In this document: positions 53,664-63,979 of the stretch, piece after piece
Layout: each line of letters begins with the position of its first letter
Numbering within the stretch: position 1 is the stretch's first letter
Assembly: GCF_965249985.1 (NCBI RefSeq)
Contig: NZ_OZ252280.1
Reading direction: 5' to 3' (one strand)
Source: Algiphilus sp022763315
GTDB taxonomy: Bacteria; Pseudomonadota; Gammaproteobacteria; Nevskiales; Nevskiaceae
DNA length: 64,000 nucleotides
Notes under the pieces: model-generated
The model's database searches: none
What the model was told of the DNA's origin: nothing
The model's input: only the letters and a program-made list of their open reading frames with translations
Position numbers and translations under genes: made by a program

Positions 53664-55427
53664 TCAGAAGGGCCAGATGCGCGGCACCAGCGTGACGGTC
53701 AGCACACCGATCAAGACATTCAACGGCAGACCGACACGGGTGAAATCGAGGAAGCGGTAGCTGCCCGGCCCCGACACCATCAAATTGGTCTGATACCCCA
53801 GCGGCGATGCAAAGCTGGCCGATGCCGCCAGCATGACGGTCACCACAAAGGGTTCCAGTGCAAGGCCCAGACCCGTGGCTGCGGCCACTGCGATCGGAAA
53901 CATCAGCAGCGCGGCCGCATTGTTGGTGATCAACTCGGTCATCAAGGATGTGATGGCGTAGGTCAGCGCCAGCAAAACCCAGGGGCGATCCCCCGCCATG
54001 GCCAGCGCCGAGCTGGCAATGACCGCGGAGGCGCCGGTAGCGGACAGCGCCTCCCCGAGTGCAAAGGAGCCGGCAATCACCAGCAGCACCTGCAGATCCA
54101 CGCTCTTGCGCGCCCCGGCCACGCTGACGCAGCCGGTGGCGATCATCGCACCCGCGCCCAGCAAGGCCGCCGTCAGCATGTCGAGCATGCCGGTGGTAGC
54201 ACTGGCCACGATAGCCGCCAGTACGCACCAGGCGGACAGCGCGCGCTCGTAGCGCGGCGGATCTTCCTGATGCTGGCTGATAAGCAGGAAGTCCGGTGAA
54301 TAGCGATGCCGGTCCACCCAAGCAGGACGCGCCTCGAGCAGGAGCGTATCCGCCGGTCGCAAGCGCACTTCGCCCAGGCCACCGCGCAGGCGTTTGCCCT
54401 CGCGCGCCATGGCCACTACCGAGGCGCCATAGTAGGTATGGAAGCGCGAATCGCGCAGCGTCTGTCCGATCAGCGGACAGCGCGCGGACAGCACGACTTC
54501 GACCAGCTTGCGCTCCGGGAACTGCTGCGCGATGGCGGCGTCGGCTTCGCGCACCGGTCGCAGGCCCTTGATGCGTTGCAGGTCCAGCACCGAAGACACG
54601 TCGCCGGCGAAAACCAGCCGGTCCTCCGCCTGCAGCCGTTCCTCGGTGCTCACCGCCGGCAGCACGCTGCCATCGCGCACGATTTCCACCAGGAAGACCT
54701 TGCCCAGATGGCGCAGGCCGGCCTGACCGATGGTTTGCCCTACCAGGGGACCGTCACCGGTCACATCCATTTCCACGGTGTATTCGCGCGGATTATCGAA
54801 CAGCCCTTCCGAGCTGCCGCGTTCGGGCAGCAGTCGCCGGCCGATCGTCATCATGTAGAGAATGCACAGCACTGCGGCGGGCACGCCCACCCAGGCCAGT
54901 TCGAAGAAGCCGAGTCCGCGCCCACCCTCGGCCACCCACTTGCCGTTGACCACCAGATTGGTGCTGGTGCCCACCAGCGTGCACATGCCGCCGACGATGG
55001 CGGCATAGCTCAAGGGCATCAGCAGCCGCGACGCGGAAACACCGTTGCGCCGCGCCCATCCCGAGACCACGGGCAGGAAGGTCGCCACCACTGGAGTGTT
55101 GTTGATGAAGGCACTCAGCCCGGCCGTGGGCAGCATGATCTTGAGCTGGGCACGTCCTATACCGCCTCCATTGCCCAACCAGCCACGTGAAGCGAGATCA
55201 ATGGCGCCGGTTTCGCGCAGCCCTGCGGCGACCACATACATCGCCGCCACGGTGATCATGCCGGGATTCGAAAAACCGGCCAGGGCCTGCTCTGGACTGA
55301 GCACACCCGCCGTAAGCAGGGCAACCATGCCGCCGAGCACGGCCAGTTCCGCGCGCAGCCGCTCCGAAGCCAGCAGCAGCAGCACCGCCACGATCACTCC
55401 CACCACGAACCAGCCTTGCCAGCCCAT
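53664..55427 (-). CDS. SLC13-family permease with TrkA-C (RCK-C) domains
   Basis: This 587-residue inner-membrane protein has about 11 helices of the divalent anion/sodium symporter fold (FINNTPVVATFLPVV and the second repeat LMTELITNNAAALLMFP) with two soluble TrkA-C domains in the middle (about residues 200-390). Substrates of such DASS-like proteins include sulfate and dicarboxylates; none can be assigned. The ATG at 55427 is preferred over a TTG at 55454. It converges with mnmG. Confidence 0.88.
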   Translation of the reverse strand: MGWQGWFVVGVIVAVLLLLASERLRAELAVLGGMVALLTAGVLSPEQALAGFSNPGMITVAAMYVVAAGLRETGAIDLASRGWLGNGGGIGRAQLKIMLPTAGLSAFINNTPVVATFLPVVSGWARRNGVSASRLLMPLSYAAIVGGMCTLVGTSTNLVVNGKWVAEGGRGLGFFELAWVGVPAAVLCILYMMTIGRRLLPERGSSEGLFDNPREYTVEMDVTGDGPLVGQTIGQAGLRHLGKVFLVEIVRDGSVLPAVSTEERLQAEDRLVFAGDVSSVLDLQRIKGLRPVREADAAIAQQFPERKLVEVVLSARCPLIGQTLRDSRFHTYYGASVVAMAREGKRLRGGLGEVRLRPADTLLLEARPAWVDRHRYSPDFLLISQHQEDPPRYERALSAWCVLAAIVASATTGMLDMLTAALLGAGAMIATGCVSVAGARKSVDLQVLLVIAGSFALGEALSATGASAVIASSALAMAGDRPWVLLALTYAITSLMTELITNNAAALLMFPIAVAAATGLGLALEPFVVTVMLAASASFASPLGYQTNLMVSGPGSYRFLDFTRVGLPLNVLIGVLTVTLVPRIWPF

Positions 55428-55489
55428 ACCCCGTACGACCTCGTCCCTGATCAAGCCGCGAGGCTAGCAGGCGCAGCGCGCGACTCACA

Positions 55490-55956
55490 AGTAAAAGGCA
55501 TAGCAAAATCCTCAGTTATTCGCAAAAGGCATATATCGCGCGAACACCCGATAGACAGCTCCTTTTCGCCCGCCGCTGCAGCCATCGCCCAAGGCCTGGA
55601 CAGAGAGATACCAATGCACGGAAAGTCCCGTGGGGATTGCCTTTCCGGCGCTTATCCACAGTTCTCTCCATGGCTTATGCCTGGCCTTTGTGCATAAGAC
55701 GCACGGGCGACGGCGAGGCGCGGTCGTTTTTTGACCGCTACCGCCCAGGCCCCGTGCCATCGACACTTGACGCGGTTATCCCCAAAGGACTCCCAGGCTT
55801 GTGCGCGCGTGATGTGTACAACCGGCCCGGGTATCCCCACCCTGGAAACCCGCGGAGGCCACGCTTTGACCACTGCACGCAAAGCCCACGGCACGGGGAT
55901 CTGCGGCGCTTTTTCACAGCTCCGCCCCAGCCTTATGTGCGCGGCCTGTGCATGAC
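55490..55956. other. oriC: Candidate chromosomal replication origin (oriC)
   Basis: The region between the permease start and parB (55428-56050) holds no gene that I can support. It contains TTATCCACA at 55652-55660, TTATGCACA at 55689-55697 (minus strand) and TTTTTCACA at 55910-55918, which are full matches to the DnaA box TTWTNCACA. Near matches are TTATCCCCA (55776), TTGTACACA (55813, minus) and TCATGCACA (55947, minus). An AT-rich segment with repeats lies at the left end (55490-55537). Location next to mnmG and parB fits known origins. This is inference from boxes and context; dnaA is not in the window. Confidence 0.7.
55491..55535. repeat. AT-rich segment with direct repeats, possible DNA-unwinding element
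   Basis: G(T/C)AAAAGGCATA occurs at 55491-55502 and 55522-55533, 31 bases apart, or about three helical turns. The segment is about 60 percent A+T in a region where the surroundings are near 35 percent. It lies beside the DnaA box cluster and resembles the AT-rich repeated elements that melt first at bacterial origins. Confidence 0.55.
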
Positions 55957-56050
55957 GCCCGATCACCTGTGACCCGGAGCATGGCTACCGCCGCGCGCAA
56001 AAGCTCCACAAGCAGCCGCAACGTCCAGTGGAGCCATCAGCCACTGGCCT

Positions 56051-56827
56051 CTACTCGCGGTAACCGAGCTGCTCGAGCAGACCGTCGAGTTCGTCGAGCG
56101 AAAAGAAGCGCAGGCGCAGTTCGCCGCGACCGCTGCCATCCGCCTGCAAGGTGACCGGACACGCCAAGTGCTCACCGAGCTGCCGTTCCAGGCGTTCCCA
56201 TTCCGGCTCGCGGCGCACCGGGCTGGCACCTCCGTTGCGGCCACGGGCGATGGCACGCTCAAGCCGGCGCACGCTCCATTGGCCGGAGACACAATCCTTG
56301 GCGAGGCGGCGCTGCATCGCCGCATCCACCCCTGCCAGCGCGCGCGCATGCCCCATGCTGAGTTGCCCAGCATCCACCATGGCGCCCACCTCGTCGCACA
56401 GCGTCAGCAGGCGCAGAAAATTCGAGACGTACACGCGCGACTTACCTACACGCTGACCGATCTTCTCGTGGGTCAGGTCGAGCAGCGTCGCTAGCCGCTT
56501 CAGGCCGTGCGCCGTCTCCATCGGCGACAGTGATTCGCGCTGCAGGTTTTCCACCAGCCCGAGCACCTGGGCGGCCACCGGGTCGAGGTCATCGCGCACG
56601 ATGGCGGGCACGGTGGCGAGTCCGGCACGCTGCGCGGCACGCCAACGGCGCTCGCCGGCGAGCAGCTCGAACTGGTCGCCATCGCTGCGCAGAACAATGG
56701 GTTGGATCACGCCGGAACTGCGCAGGGACTCCGCGAGTTCGTCCAGCGCGTGCTCGTCAAAGTGCCGGCGTGCCTGGTTGCTGCCCGGATGGATCTTCTC
56801 GATCGGAATGTCGCGCGTCGTTGTCAT
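56051..56827 (-). CDS. parB: ParB/Spo0J-family CTPase without adjacent parA
   Basis: This 258-residue protein has the ParB N-terminal domain with GERRWRAAQRAG (CTP-binding GERRxRA) and ENLQRE, and an HTH region (LTHEKIGQRVGKSRVYVSNFLRLLTL in parts). The N-terminus begins directly at MTTTRDIPIEKIHPG and lacks the LGRGLxALL segment through which ParB stimulates ParA. parA is absent from both sides. It could be a chromosome-segregation ParB served by a distant ParA, or a Noc-like protein. The ATG at 56827 fits the family; upstream codons do not. Confidence 0.88.
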   Translation of the reverse strand: MTTTRDIPIEKIHPGSNQARRHFDEHALDELAESLRSSGVIQPIVLRSDGDQFELLAGERRWRAAQRAGLATVPAIVRDDLDPVAAQVLGLVENLQRESLSPMETAHGLKRLATLLDLTHEKIGQRVGKSRVYVSNFLRLLTLCDEVGAMVDAGQLSMGHARALAGVDAAMQRRLAKDCVSGQWSVRRLERAIARGRNGGASPVRREPEWERLERQLGEHLACPVTLQADGSGRGELRLRFFSLDELDGLLEQLGYRE

Positions 56828-56904
56828 AGACGAGTCAAATGGACGATAGCAAGGGGAATGGCGTGTGAAATAATGCGCGCCGATCTTGGACGGGCTCAAC
56901 GCGG

Positions 56905-57465
56905 ATGGAACAGCCAGCCGAACAGCATTACCGCGCAATCATTGAAGCCATCGGCGAGGACGTCGAGCGCGACGGCCTGCGCGACACGCCCCGGCGGGCG
57001 GCGAAGGCCATGGCTTTCCTCACGCGCGGCTATCACCAGAACGTGGACGAGGTCGTCAACGGCGCGGTCTTCGACTCGCCGAATAATGAAGTCGTGATCG
57101 TACGCGACATCGAGCTCTATTCCCTGTGCGAACACCACCTGCTGCCCTTCACCGGCCGGGCGCACGTGGCCTATCTGCCTAGCGGCAAGGTGCTCGGACT
57201 TTCCAAGATTCCGCGCATCGTCGACATGTTCGCGCGGCGGCTGCAGATTCAGGAAACCCTGACCCAGCAGATCGGCGAGACCATCCAGCAGGTGACCGAT
57301 GCCCGAGGCGTCGGTGTCGTCATCGAGGCGAAGCATTTGTGCGCCATGATGCGCGGTGTCGAGAAACAGAATTCGTCGATGACCACCTCCTGGATGCATG
57401 GGCGGTTCCGCGACGATCCCAGAACCCGAAGCGAGTTTCTGACCCTCATCGGCCGAGGTAGCTGA
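56905..57465 (+). CDS. folE: GTP cyclohydrolase I
   Basis: This 186-residue enzyme converts GTP to dihydroneopterin triphosphate for folate synthesis. The zinc Cys and His are in SLCEHHLLPF and the second Cys in KHLCAMMRGV, with the active-site block GLSKIPRIVDMFARRLQ. It is the zinc-dependent type IA. It is divergent from parB with a 77-base gap. Confidence 0.98.
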   Translation: MEQPAEQHYRAIIEAIGEDVERDGLRDTPRRAAKAMAFLTRGYHQNVDEVVNGAVFDSPNNEVVIVRDIELYSLCEHHLLPFTGRAHVAYLPSGKVLGLSKIPRIVDMFARRLQIQETLTQQIGETIQQVTDARGVGVVIEAKHLCAMMRGVEKQNSSMTTSWMHGRFRDDPRTRSEFLTLIGRGS

Positions 57466-57582
57466 CCCGGCGCCTTACTCGCACGTGAGTTGCGGCCTGC
57501 GGGCGGTACAATAGCGGTTTCCCGCGTCTGGGAATTCCCCTCGGCTCGTAGTGTCCACATTCAAACAAGCGGGAGGCACGTC

Positions 57583-58566
57583 ATGACCGGCCACCGAGAA
57601 AGCATTACTCACGATCTCCATCACCGTCTGGATGTTGTGCGCTCCCTCGAAGAGCGCGTACGGGAAGAGACAGCAGCGCATATCGCGCGCCGCAACCTCT
57701 GGATGCCGGACGATCTCAACTCGGCCGATCTCGCTCTGGGCGAAGAACACGACCAAAGCCTGCGCGAACTGCGTGAACGCGCCCGTGGCCTGCCGGTCTC
57801 CGTGCGCGCCGCGGTGGCGCTCAACCTGCTGACCGAGGAAGGGCTGCCCCATTTCCATCGCCTGATTGCCACCCACTTTCCTGAAGGCACCGCCTGGCGG
57901 GAATGGAACAATATGTGGACGGCTGAGGAAGACCGCCATGGCTGCGCCCTGCGTGACTACGTGCGCGACGCCCGCCTCTTCCACATGCGCATTTTCGAGC
58001 AGGAACAATACGAATACATCGCCGCCGGCTTCGACCCGCATTGGGAGCAGGACCCTTACCGTCTGCTCGCCTACACCAGCCTGCAGGAGCGCGCCACGCA
58101 GTACGCCCACGCCAACACCGGCCGGCTGGCGCGCGACCACGAACCGATGCTGCAGCGGGTGCTGGCCCACCTTGCCGGTGACGAGTCGCGGCACTACCAG
58201 TTCTACCGCGCGGTCTTCGCCGACCTCCTGCGCGAAGACCCCAACCGCGCGCTGGTCTCGCTGCTCAAGGTCACGGTGAGCTTCGCCATGCCCGGTCACG
58301 CCATCGGCGACTTCGAAGCCCTCAGCGACCTGGTCGCCCGCGAAGACATCTTTGGCACCGCGCAGTACCGCGACATCGTCGTCGAGCTGCTGGACTACTG
58401 GAAGATCGGCGACATGACCGGCTTGTCTGCGGAAGGGGCCAAAGCGCAGGAGCGGCTGATGAAGATGCCTTCCCGGCTCGAACGGATGCTCCAGACGCAG
58501 CAGGCCAAGCGCGAGGCGCGCACCTTCCAGTTCGACTTCATCGGCGAACAACGCATCCGCATCTGA
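57583..58566 (+). CDS. Acyl-ACP desaturase (soluble di-iron, FAB2 family)
   Basis: This 327-residue protein has the di-iron desaturase motifs EEDRHG (mid-protein) and DESRHY (about 75 residues later), each of the ExxH type, within a ferritin-like helix bundle. FAB2-type enzymes introduce a double bond into acyl-ACP using O2. In Proteobacteria they support membrane unsaturation. ATG at 57583 follows a GGGAGG ribosome site. The region position and chain preference are unknown. Confidence 0.88.
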   Translation: MTGHRESITHDLHHRLDVVRSLEERVREETAAHIARRNLWMPDDLNSADLALGEEHDQSLRELRERARGLPVSVRAAVALNLLTEEGLPHFHRLIATHFPEGTAWREWNNMWTAEEDRHGCALRDYVRDARLFHMRIFEQEQYEYIAAGFDPHWEQDPYRLLAYTSLQERATQYAHANTGRLARDHEPMLQRVLAHLAGDESRHYQFYRAVFADLLREDPNRALVSLLKVTVSFAMPGHAIGDFEALSDLVAREDIFGTAQYRDIVVELLDYWKIGDMTGLSAEGAKAQERLMKMPSRLERMLQTQQAKREARTFQFDFIGEQRIRI

Positions 58567-58588
58567 TCGCTCCGCGCGGAGCCACGCT

Positions 58589-58609
58589 GCCCGCGCATCG
58601 CGCGCGGGC
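58589..58609 (+). terminator. GC-rich hairpin after the acyl-ACP desaturase gene
   Basis: GCCCGCGC, a 5-base loop, GCGCGGGC form an 8-bp perfect stem 22 bases after the stop; a separate 14-bp palindrome (GCTCCGCGCGGAGC) lies at 58569-58582. There is no T-run, so termination may need a factor. Confidence 0.4.
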
Positions 58610-58668
58610 TCCGGCAGGATTTGAGGATCGCGCTACACTGCCGCCCGAATTCTTGGGGGAATCTCGAC

Positions 58669-59511
58669 ATGGTGGCGCACACCCGAGCCGTGGTGATCAC
58701 AGGCGCCGGCAGCGGTCTCGGCCGTGCGCTGGCGGAACAGTACGCCCGTCGCGGCTGGTCGGTGGCGGCGGTGGATATCGACCGCGACGCTGCTGAAGCC
58801 ACCGCCCAAGCGGTGTTGGATGCGCGCGGCGACGCCATCGCTGCCGAGGCCGATGTGCGCGATCTCCACGCCCTCGAAATGGTGGCCTCCACTGTCGCCG
58901 ACCGCTTCGGCCACATTGATGCCTGGATCAACAACGCCGGCGTTGCCGCTTCGGGCACGGTCGACGCGACCGATCTCGACCAGTGGCAAGCGGTACTCGA
59001 CATCGATCTTCTCGGCGTCGTGCGCGGCAGCAAGGCCGCCATTCCCTGGCTGCGCCGATCGGGTGGCGGTCACATCGTCAATGTGGCCAGCTTCGCCGGC
59101 ATCGCCAATCCGCCCGGTATGGGCAGCTATAACGTCGCCAAGGCCGGGGTCATCTCGCTCTCCGAAACGCTGCGCGCGGAGCTGGCGGATGACCACATTC
59201 ACCTGGTGGTCGCCTGCCCCAGCTTCTTCAAGACCAATCTCGTCGCGAGCAGCCGCCGTGTCGCCGGTGAGGCAGCGCCAGAACAGCCGACGACGATGGA
59301 GAAGATCACCGAAAAGTTGATGGAGCGCTCCAAGTTCTCGGCGGAGGACGTGGCCGCGGCGATCTACCGCGCTGCCGAGCGCGAAGAATTCATGGTCATC
59401 ATGCGACCGGATCGGTCGCGTTGGCTGGCCAAGCGCGCCTCGCCGGAATTCTTCTTCCGCATGGTGCGCAAGGCCACGCGCGGCTTCATCCAGCCACGTC
59501 AGGCCGGATAG
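58669..59511 (+). CDS. Short-chain dehydrogenase/reductase
   Basis: This 280-residue classical SDR has the cofactor motif TGAGSGLGRA, NNAG, the catalytic Ser of VNVASFAG, and Tyr-x-x-x-Lys in YNVAKAG. A basic residue does not follow the first strand acid (VDIDRD), so NAD(H) is the likely cofactor. The C-terminal 30 residues are basic and aromatic (RASPEFFFRMVRKATRGF), perhaps a membrane contact. The substrate is unknown, though the neighbouring desaturase suggests lipid metabolism. Its end overlaps acyP by 26 bases. Confidence 0.88.
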   Translation: MVAHTRAVVITGAGSGLGRALAEQYARRGWSVAAVDIDRDAAEATAQAVLDARGDAIAAEADVRDLHALEMVASTVADRFGHIDAWINNAGVAASGTVDATDLDQWQAVLDIDLLGVVRGSKAAIPWLRRSGGGHIVNVASFAGIANPPGMGSYNVAKAGVISLSETLRAELADDHIHLVVACPSFFKTNLVASSRRVAGEAAPEQPTTMEKITEKLMERSKFSAEDVAAAIYRAAEREEFMVIMRPDRSRWLAKRASPEFFFRMVRKATRGFIQPRQAG

Positions 59512-59785
59512 CAAAGCCCGCTTCCGAGATATCCAAGGCGTCGGCCGCCTGCCAGTGCACGTCATCCACACGGGCAGCCGGCGGCCCCCGATGCAGCGCC
59601 TGATGCAGGGCGTCCAGCGCCTCAGGCGCACCCTGTGCCGCACCCACCACCGTCCCGTCGCGGCCATTGGCCACCCAGCCTTGCAGCCCTAGCCGTTCCG
59701 CCTCCCCGGCCGTGAAAGCGCGAAAGGAGACACCCTGCACACGACCGCGCACCTTGAAGCGATACACTGCGGGGGTTTCGTCCAT
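59486..59785 (-). CDS. acyP: Acylphosphatase
   Basis: This 99-residue protein hydrolyses acyl phosphates. The active-site loop GRVQGVSFRAF holds the catalytic Arg, and Asn of GWVANGRDGTV is the second catalytic residue. The start at 59785 leaves 21 bases to the divergent gene. Its 3' end overlaps the SDR gene tail to tail. Confidence 0.93.
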   Translation of the reverse strand: MDETPAVYRFKVRGRVQGVSFRAFTAGEAERLGLQGWVANGRDGTVVGAAQGAPEALDALHQALHRGPPAARVDDVHWQAADALDISEAGFAIRPDVAG

Positions 59786-59806
59786 TCTTCCTCCCATTCC
59801 TCTGGC

Positions 59807-60499
59807 ATGTCCGTCATCCGCCGATTCCGCAGCCTGCTGCAACCGCCCCTGAAGCGCCTGGGCGACAGCGACGAAGACGCGCACTTCACCTTGCGGCTCC
59901 CCGCGCGCAATGCGCAAGAGGGTGACTGGCTGAGCTTCGACTGCGCCATCACCACGCGTGAGGATGCCTATGGCGAACACGTCCGCCTGCGCACCCATCT
60001 GCGTGCAGATTTTTCACGCTTTCTTCCGCAACACACGCCGGCCACACCGGCCGACCGGCGTCTGTCGGACGCACGGGAGACACCGACACCCAGCGCGGCG
60101 GGCAGAGCACTGGCCCAGATCACCACGCGCGCCGGAAAACTGATGGACCGCGCCCTACGCATCGCACCGGTCCAGCGTGCACTGGCACCACTGGCGGATC
60201 AGCGCGTGGAAAGCTGGATGGACATCCACGGCACCACAGCGCCGCGCGACGAAGACAGCCGCGACATGCTGCCCGAAGGGTTGGCCAAGCTCGGCGTGGT
60301 GCCCGCTGCGGATGGGCCACCGATCCAGAGCTGGGCCGCACCCACGCCGCACGGCATGGCGCAGATCACCACCATGCATCTGGATGAGCGCAATCTGGTG
60401 CAGACCAAGAACACGCGCGACCGAGCCGGCAATCCGCTCCGTCTGGCCGCCACCTTTGCACAGGTCGTGGAGAAAGTGCCCGACCCGCAGCGCGACTAG
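59807..60499 (+). CDS. Hypothetical protein, 230 residues, unknown family
   Basis: I do not recognise this protein. It has no signal peptide or membrane helix. The N-terminus (RRFRSLLQPPLKRLGDSDEDAHF) is basic then acidic; the middle is rich in charged helix formers (AGRALAQITTRAGKLMDRAL) and the C-terminal half contains a WMDIHGTTAPRDEDS stretch and a long polar region. It lies 3 bases before the MATE transporter gene and may be co-transcribed. Its start is fixed by the ATG after the divergent acyP gene. Confidence 0.6.
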   Translation: MSVIRRFRSLLQPPLKRLGDSDEDAHFTLRLPARNAQEGDWLSFDCAITTREDAYGEHVRLRTHLRADFSRFLPQHTPATPADRRLSDARETPTPSAAGRALAQITTRAGKLMDRALRIAPVQRALAPLADQRVESWMDIHGTTAPRDEDSRDMLPEGLAKLGVVPAADGPPIQSWAAPTPHGMAQITTMHLDERNLVQTKNTRDRAGNPLRLAATFAQVVEKVPDPQRD

Positions 60500-60502
60500 C
60501 GC

Positions 60503-61864
60503 GTGTCGACCCAACCCGGCGCAACCGCCGCGCCGCCGCTTGATGCCCGCGCCCGGCGCCAGCGCATCTACGCCCAGGCCTTGCCGATCATTGGCGGTAT
60601 GGCCTCACAGAATCTGCTGAACCTGGTCGATGCCTGGATGATCGGCGCACTCGGCGCCGCGGCGCTGGCCGGCGTCGGGCTGGCCAGCTTCCTGGTCTTC
60701 GTGGCGGTTGCCTTCATCTCTGGACTTGCGCCGTCGGTACAGAGCATCGCCGCGCAGCGCTATGGCGCCGGCCGCTTCGGGGAGGCGGCACGCGCCCTCA
60801 ACGGCGGCCTGCTGCTGTCACTGGCCATCGGCATCCCAGTCTCGGTCCTGCTGATCGCTTTTGCGCCAAGCATCATGGCCGCCCTCAATCCAGACCCAGC
60901 GGTGCAGGAAGCCGGCGCCGGCTATCTGATGATCCGGCTGGTGGCAGTGGCCTTCGTCGGCATGAATTTCGCCTTCCGCGGCTACTGGAGCGCCATCGAC
61001 CGCGCCCGCTACTACTTCGTCACCATCGTCAGCGTGCATGTTCTGAACGTCGCCATCAGCTATCCGCTGATCTTCGGCCTGCTCGGCCTGCCGGCACTGG
61101 GCGTGCACGGTGCCGCCATCGGCACCGCCGCCAGCCTGATGGTCGGCACGCTGCTCCATATTGGCTTGGGGCTGCGTTTTGCCGCCGAGGACGGCCTGCT
61201 GCGCAAAGCGCCGCAGCGCGACGAGATCGCCCGCCTGTTGCGACTCGGCATTCCCAACGCCGTCCAGCAGTTCCTCTTCGCCGCCGGCTTCACCGCTCTG
61301 TTCTGGATCGTCGGTCAGATCGGCACGCAGGAACTCGCCGTCGCCCATGTGCTGGTCACTTTCACGTTGGTGGCAGTCCTGCCCGGCCTGGGATTCGGCA
61401 TTGCCGCTGCCTCATTGGCGGCGCAGGCCATCGGCCGCGGCGCCTTCGACGAGGCCGCGCACTGGCCGTGGGCTGTCTATAAGGTGTCGCTGCCGATCTT
61501 CATCGCTATTGCCGCCGCCGCCCTGCTGGCCACCGATCCGCTGCTGGCCCTGTTCCTGCGCGATGACGCGCTGGTCGCAATCGGCAGCACACCGCTGCGC
61601 CTGTTCGGGGCAGGCGTGCTGATCGACGCCGTCGGTCTCATCCTCATGCACGCGCTGCTGGGCGCGGGTGCGGCGCGCCTGGTGATGGTGACGGGCGTCG
61701 GCCTGCAATGGTTGTGCTTCCTGCCCGCGGCCTATCTGCTGGGCCCGATCCTCGGCTTGGGCCTAACTGCCGTGTGGCTGGCCATGGTCGCCTGGCGCGG
61801 CGCCCAGGCCGTCATTTTCACGTTGGCCTGGCAGGGTGGCAGCTGGCGACAGCTCCGGGTCTGA
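60503..61864 (+). CDS. MATE-family multidrug/sodium antiporter
   Basis: This 453-residue protein has 12 hydrophobic segments in two similar halves and the MATE motifs (for example ASQNLLNLVDAWMIGALG near residue 40 and the second-half FIAIAAAALLATDPLL). MATE proteins export drugs or metabolites in exchange for Na+ or H+. A GTG at 60503 is chosen; it lies 3 bases after the upstream stop. Confidence 0.88.
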   Translation: MSTQPGATAAPPLDARARRQRIYAQALPIIGGMASQNLLNLVDAWMIGALGAAALAGVGLASFLVFVAVAFISGLAPSVQSIAAQRYGAGRFGEAARALNGGLLLSLAIGIPVSVLLIAFAPSIMAALNPDPAVQEAGAGYLMIRLVAVAFVGMNFAFRGYWSAIDRARYYFVTIVSVHVLNVAISYPLIFGLLGLPALGVHGAAIGTAASLMVGTLLHIGLGLRFAAEDGLLRKAPQRDEIARLLRLGIPNAVQQFLFAAGFTALFWIVGQIGTQELAVAHVLVTFTLVAVLPGLGFGIAAASLAAQAIGRGAFDEAAHWPWAVYKVSLPIFIAIAAAALLATDPLLALFLRDDALVAIGSTPLRLFGAGVLIDAVGLILMHALLGAGAARLVMVTGVGLQWLCFLPAAYLLGPILGLGLTAVWLAMVAWRGAQAVIFTLAWQGGSWRQLRV

Positions 61865-61870
61865 GCCGGG

Positions 61871-63463
<1,593 letters not shown>

Positions 63464-63568
63464 GAGGCGGGTCGTCTTTAGGGAATCGGAGGCGCGGGAT
63501 TGTAAAGGATGGGGCAAGCGTGTCGATGCAACGCCCTCACGGAACCTTCTTGCAGACACGTGCGCGAC

Positions 63569-63979
63569 TTAGCCATTGGTGATCTCGGTTGGATTACTCG
63601 GCGATAACGCCAGTCGTTCTGGAAAATGCAGCTCAGCATGGCAGTTGGCACAAAGCACCACGCACTTCTTTGCTTCGCGCTCTACTTCCGACCACGAACG
63701 GTTGGATAGGGAACGGATATCGAGAGAAAAGGCCTTGTCGCCGGGGTTGACATGATGAAACGCCAGTGCCGCAAGACTGCGCGAGTAGCCGCATTGGGAA
63801 CACGCTCCCCCAAGGGCATTGATTAGCCACCGTTTCCTTAGGATGCCGCGTGCATTTTGGGCGGCATAGCTTTGATGACGCTTGTTCGTATCCCGGTTCT
63901 TGCAGGCACGAGAGCAAAACTGCCTTTGACGACCACTCAGCTCCGTCCCACAGATGACGCAGCACATCTTGGCTTTCAT
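63569..63979 (-). CDS. HNH-type nuclease-like protein, lower GC than surroundings
   Basis: This 136-residue protein has an N-terminal zinc ribbon (CCVICG, then QRQFCSRACKNRDTNKR) and an HNH core (CSQCGY, AFHHVNPGDK and VLCANCHAELHF). HNH proteins cut DNA; the family includes homing and restriction endonucleases. The gene looks near 53 percent GC by eye, below its neighbours, which suggests recent transfer. It stands alone, with AT-rich sequence at its 5' side and the edge of the window after it. Confidence 0.75.
   Translation of the reverse strand: MKAKMCCVICGTELSGRQRQFCSRACKNRDTNKRHQSYAAQNARGILRKRWLINALGGACSQCGYSRSLAALAFHHVNPGDKAFSLDIRSLSNRSWSEVEREAKKCVVLCANCHAELHFPERLALSPSNPTEITNG

Noticed and set aside
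55512..55972. Small open frames in the candidate origin region on both strands
   Set aside because: They overlap each other, have no ribosome site or recognisable motif, and sit among DnaA boxes; they look like chance frames in non-coding DNA.
55428..57465. parS sites (TGTTTCACGTGAAACA) near parB
   Set aside because: None was noticed by eye in this stretch, and I could not run a search for degenerate forms.
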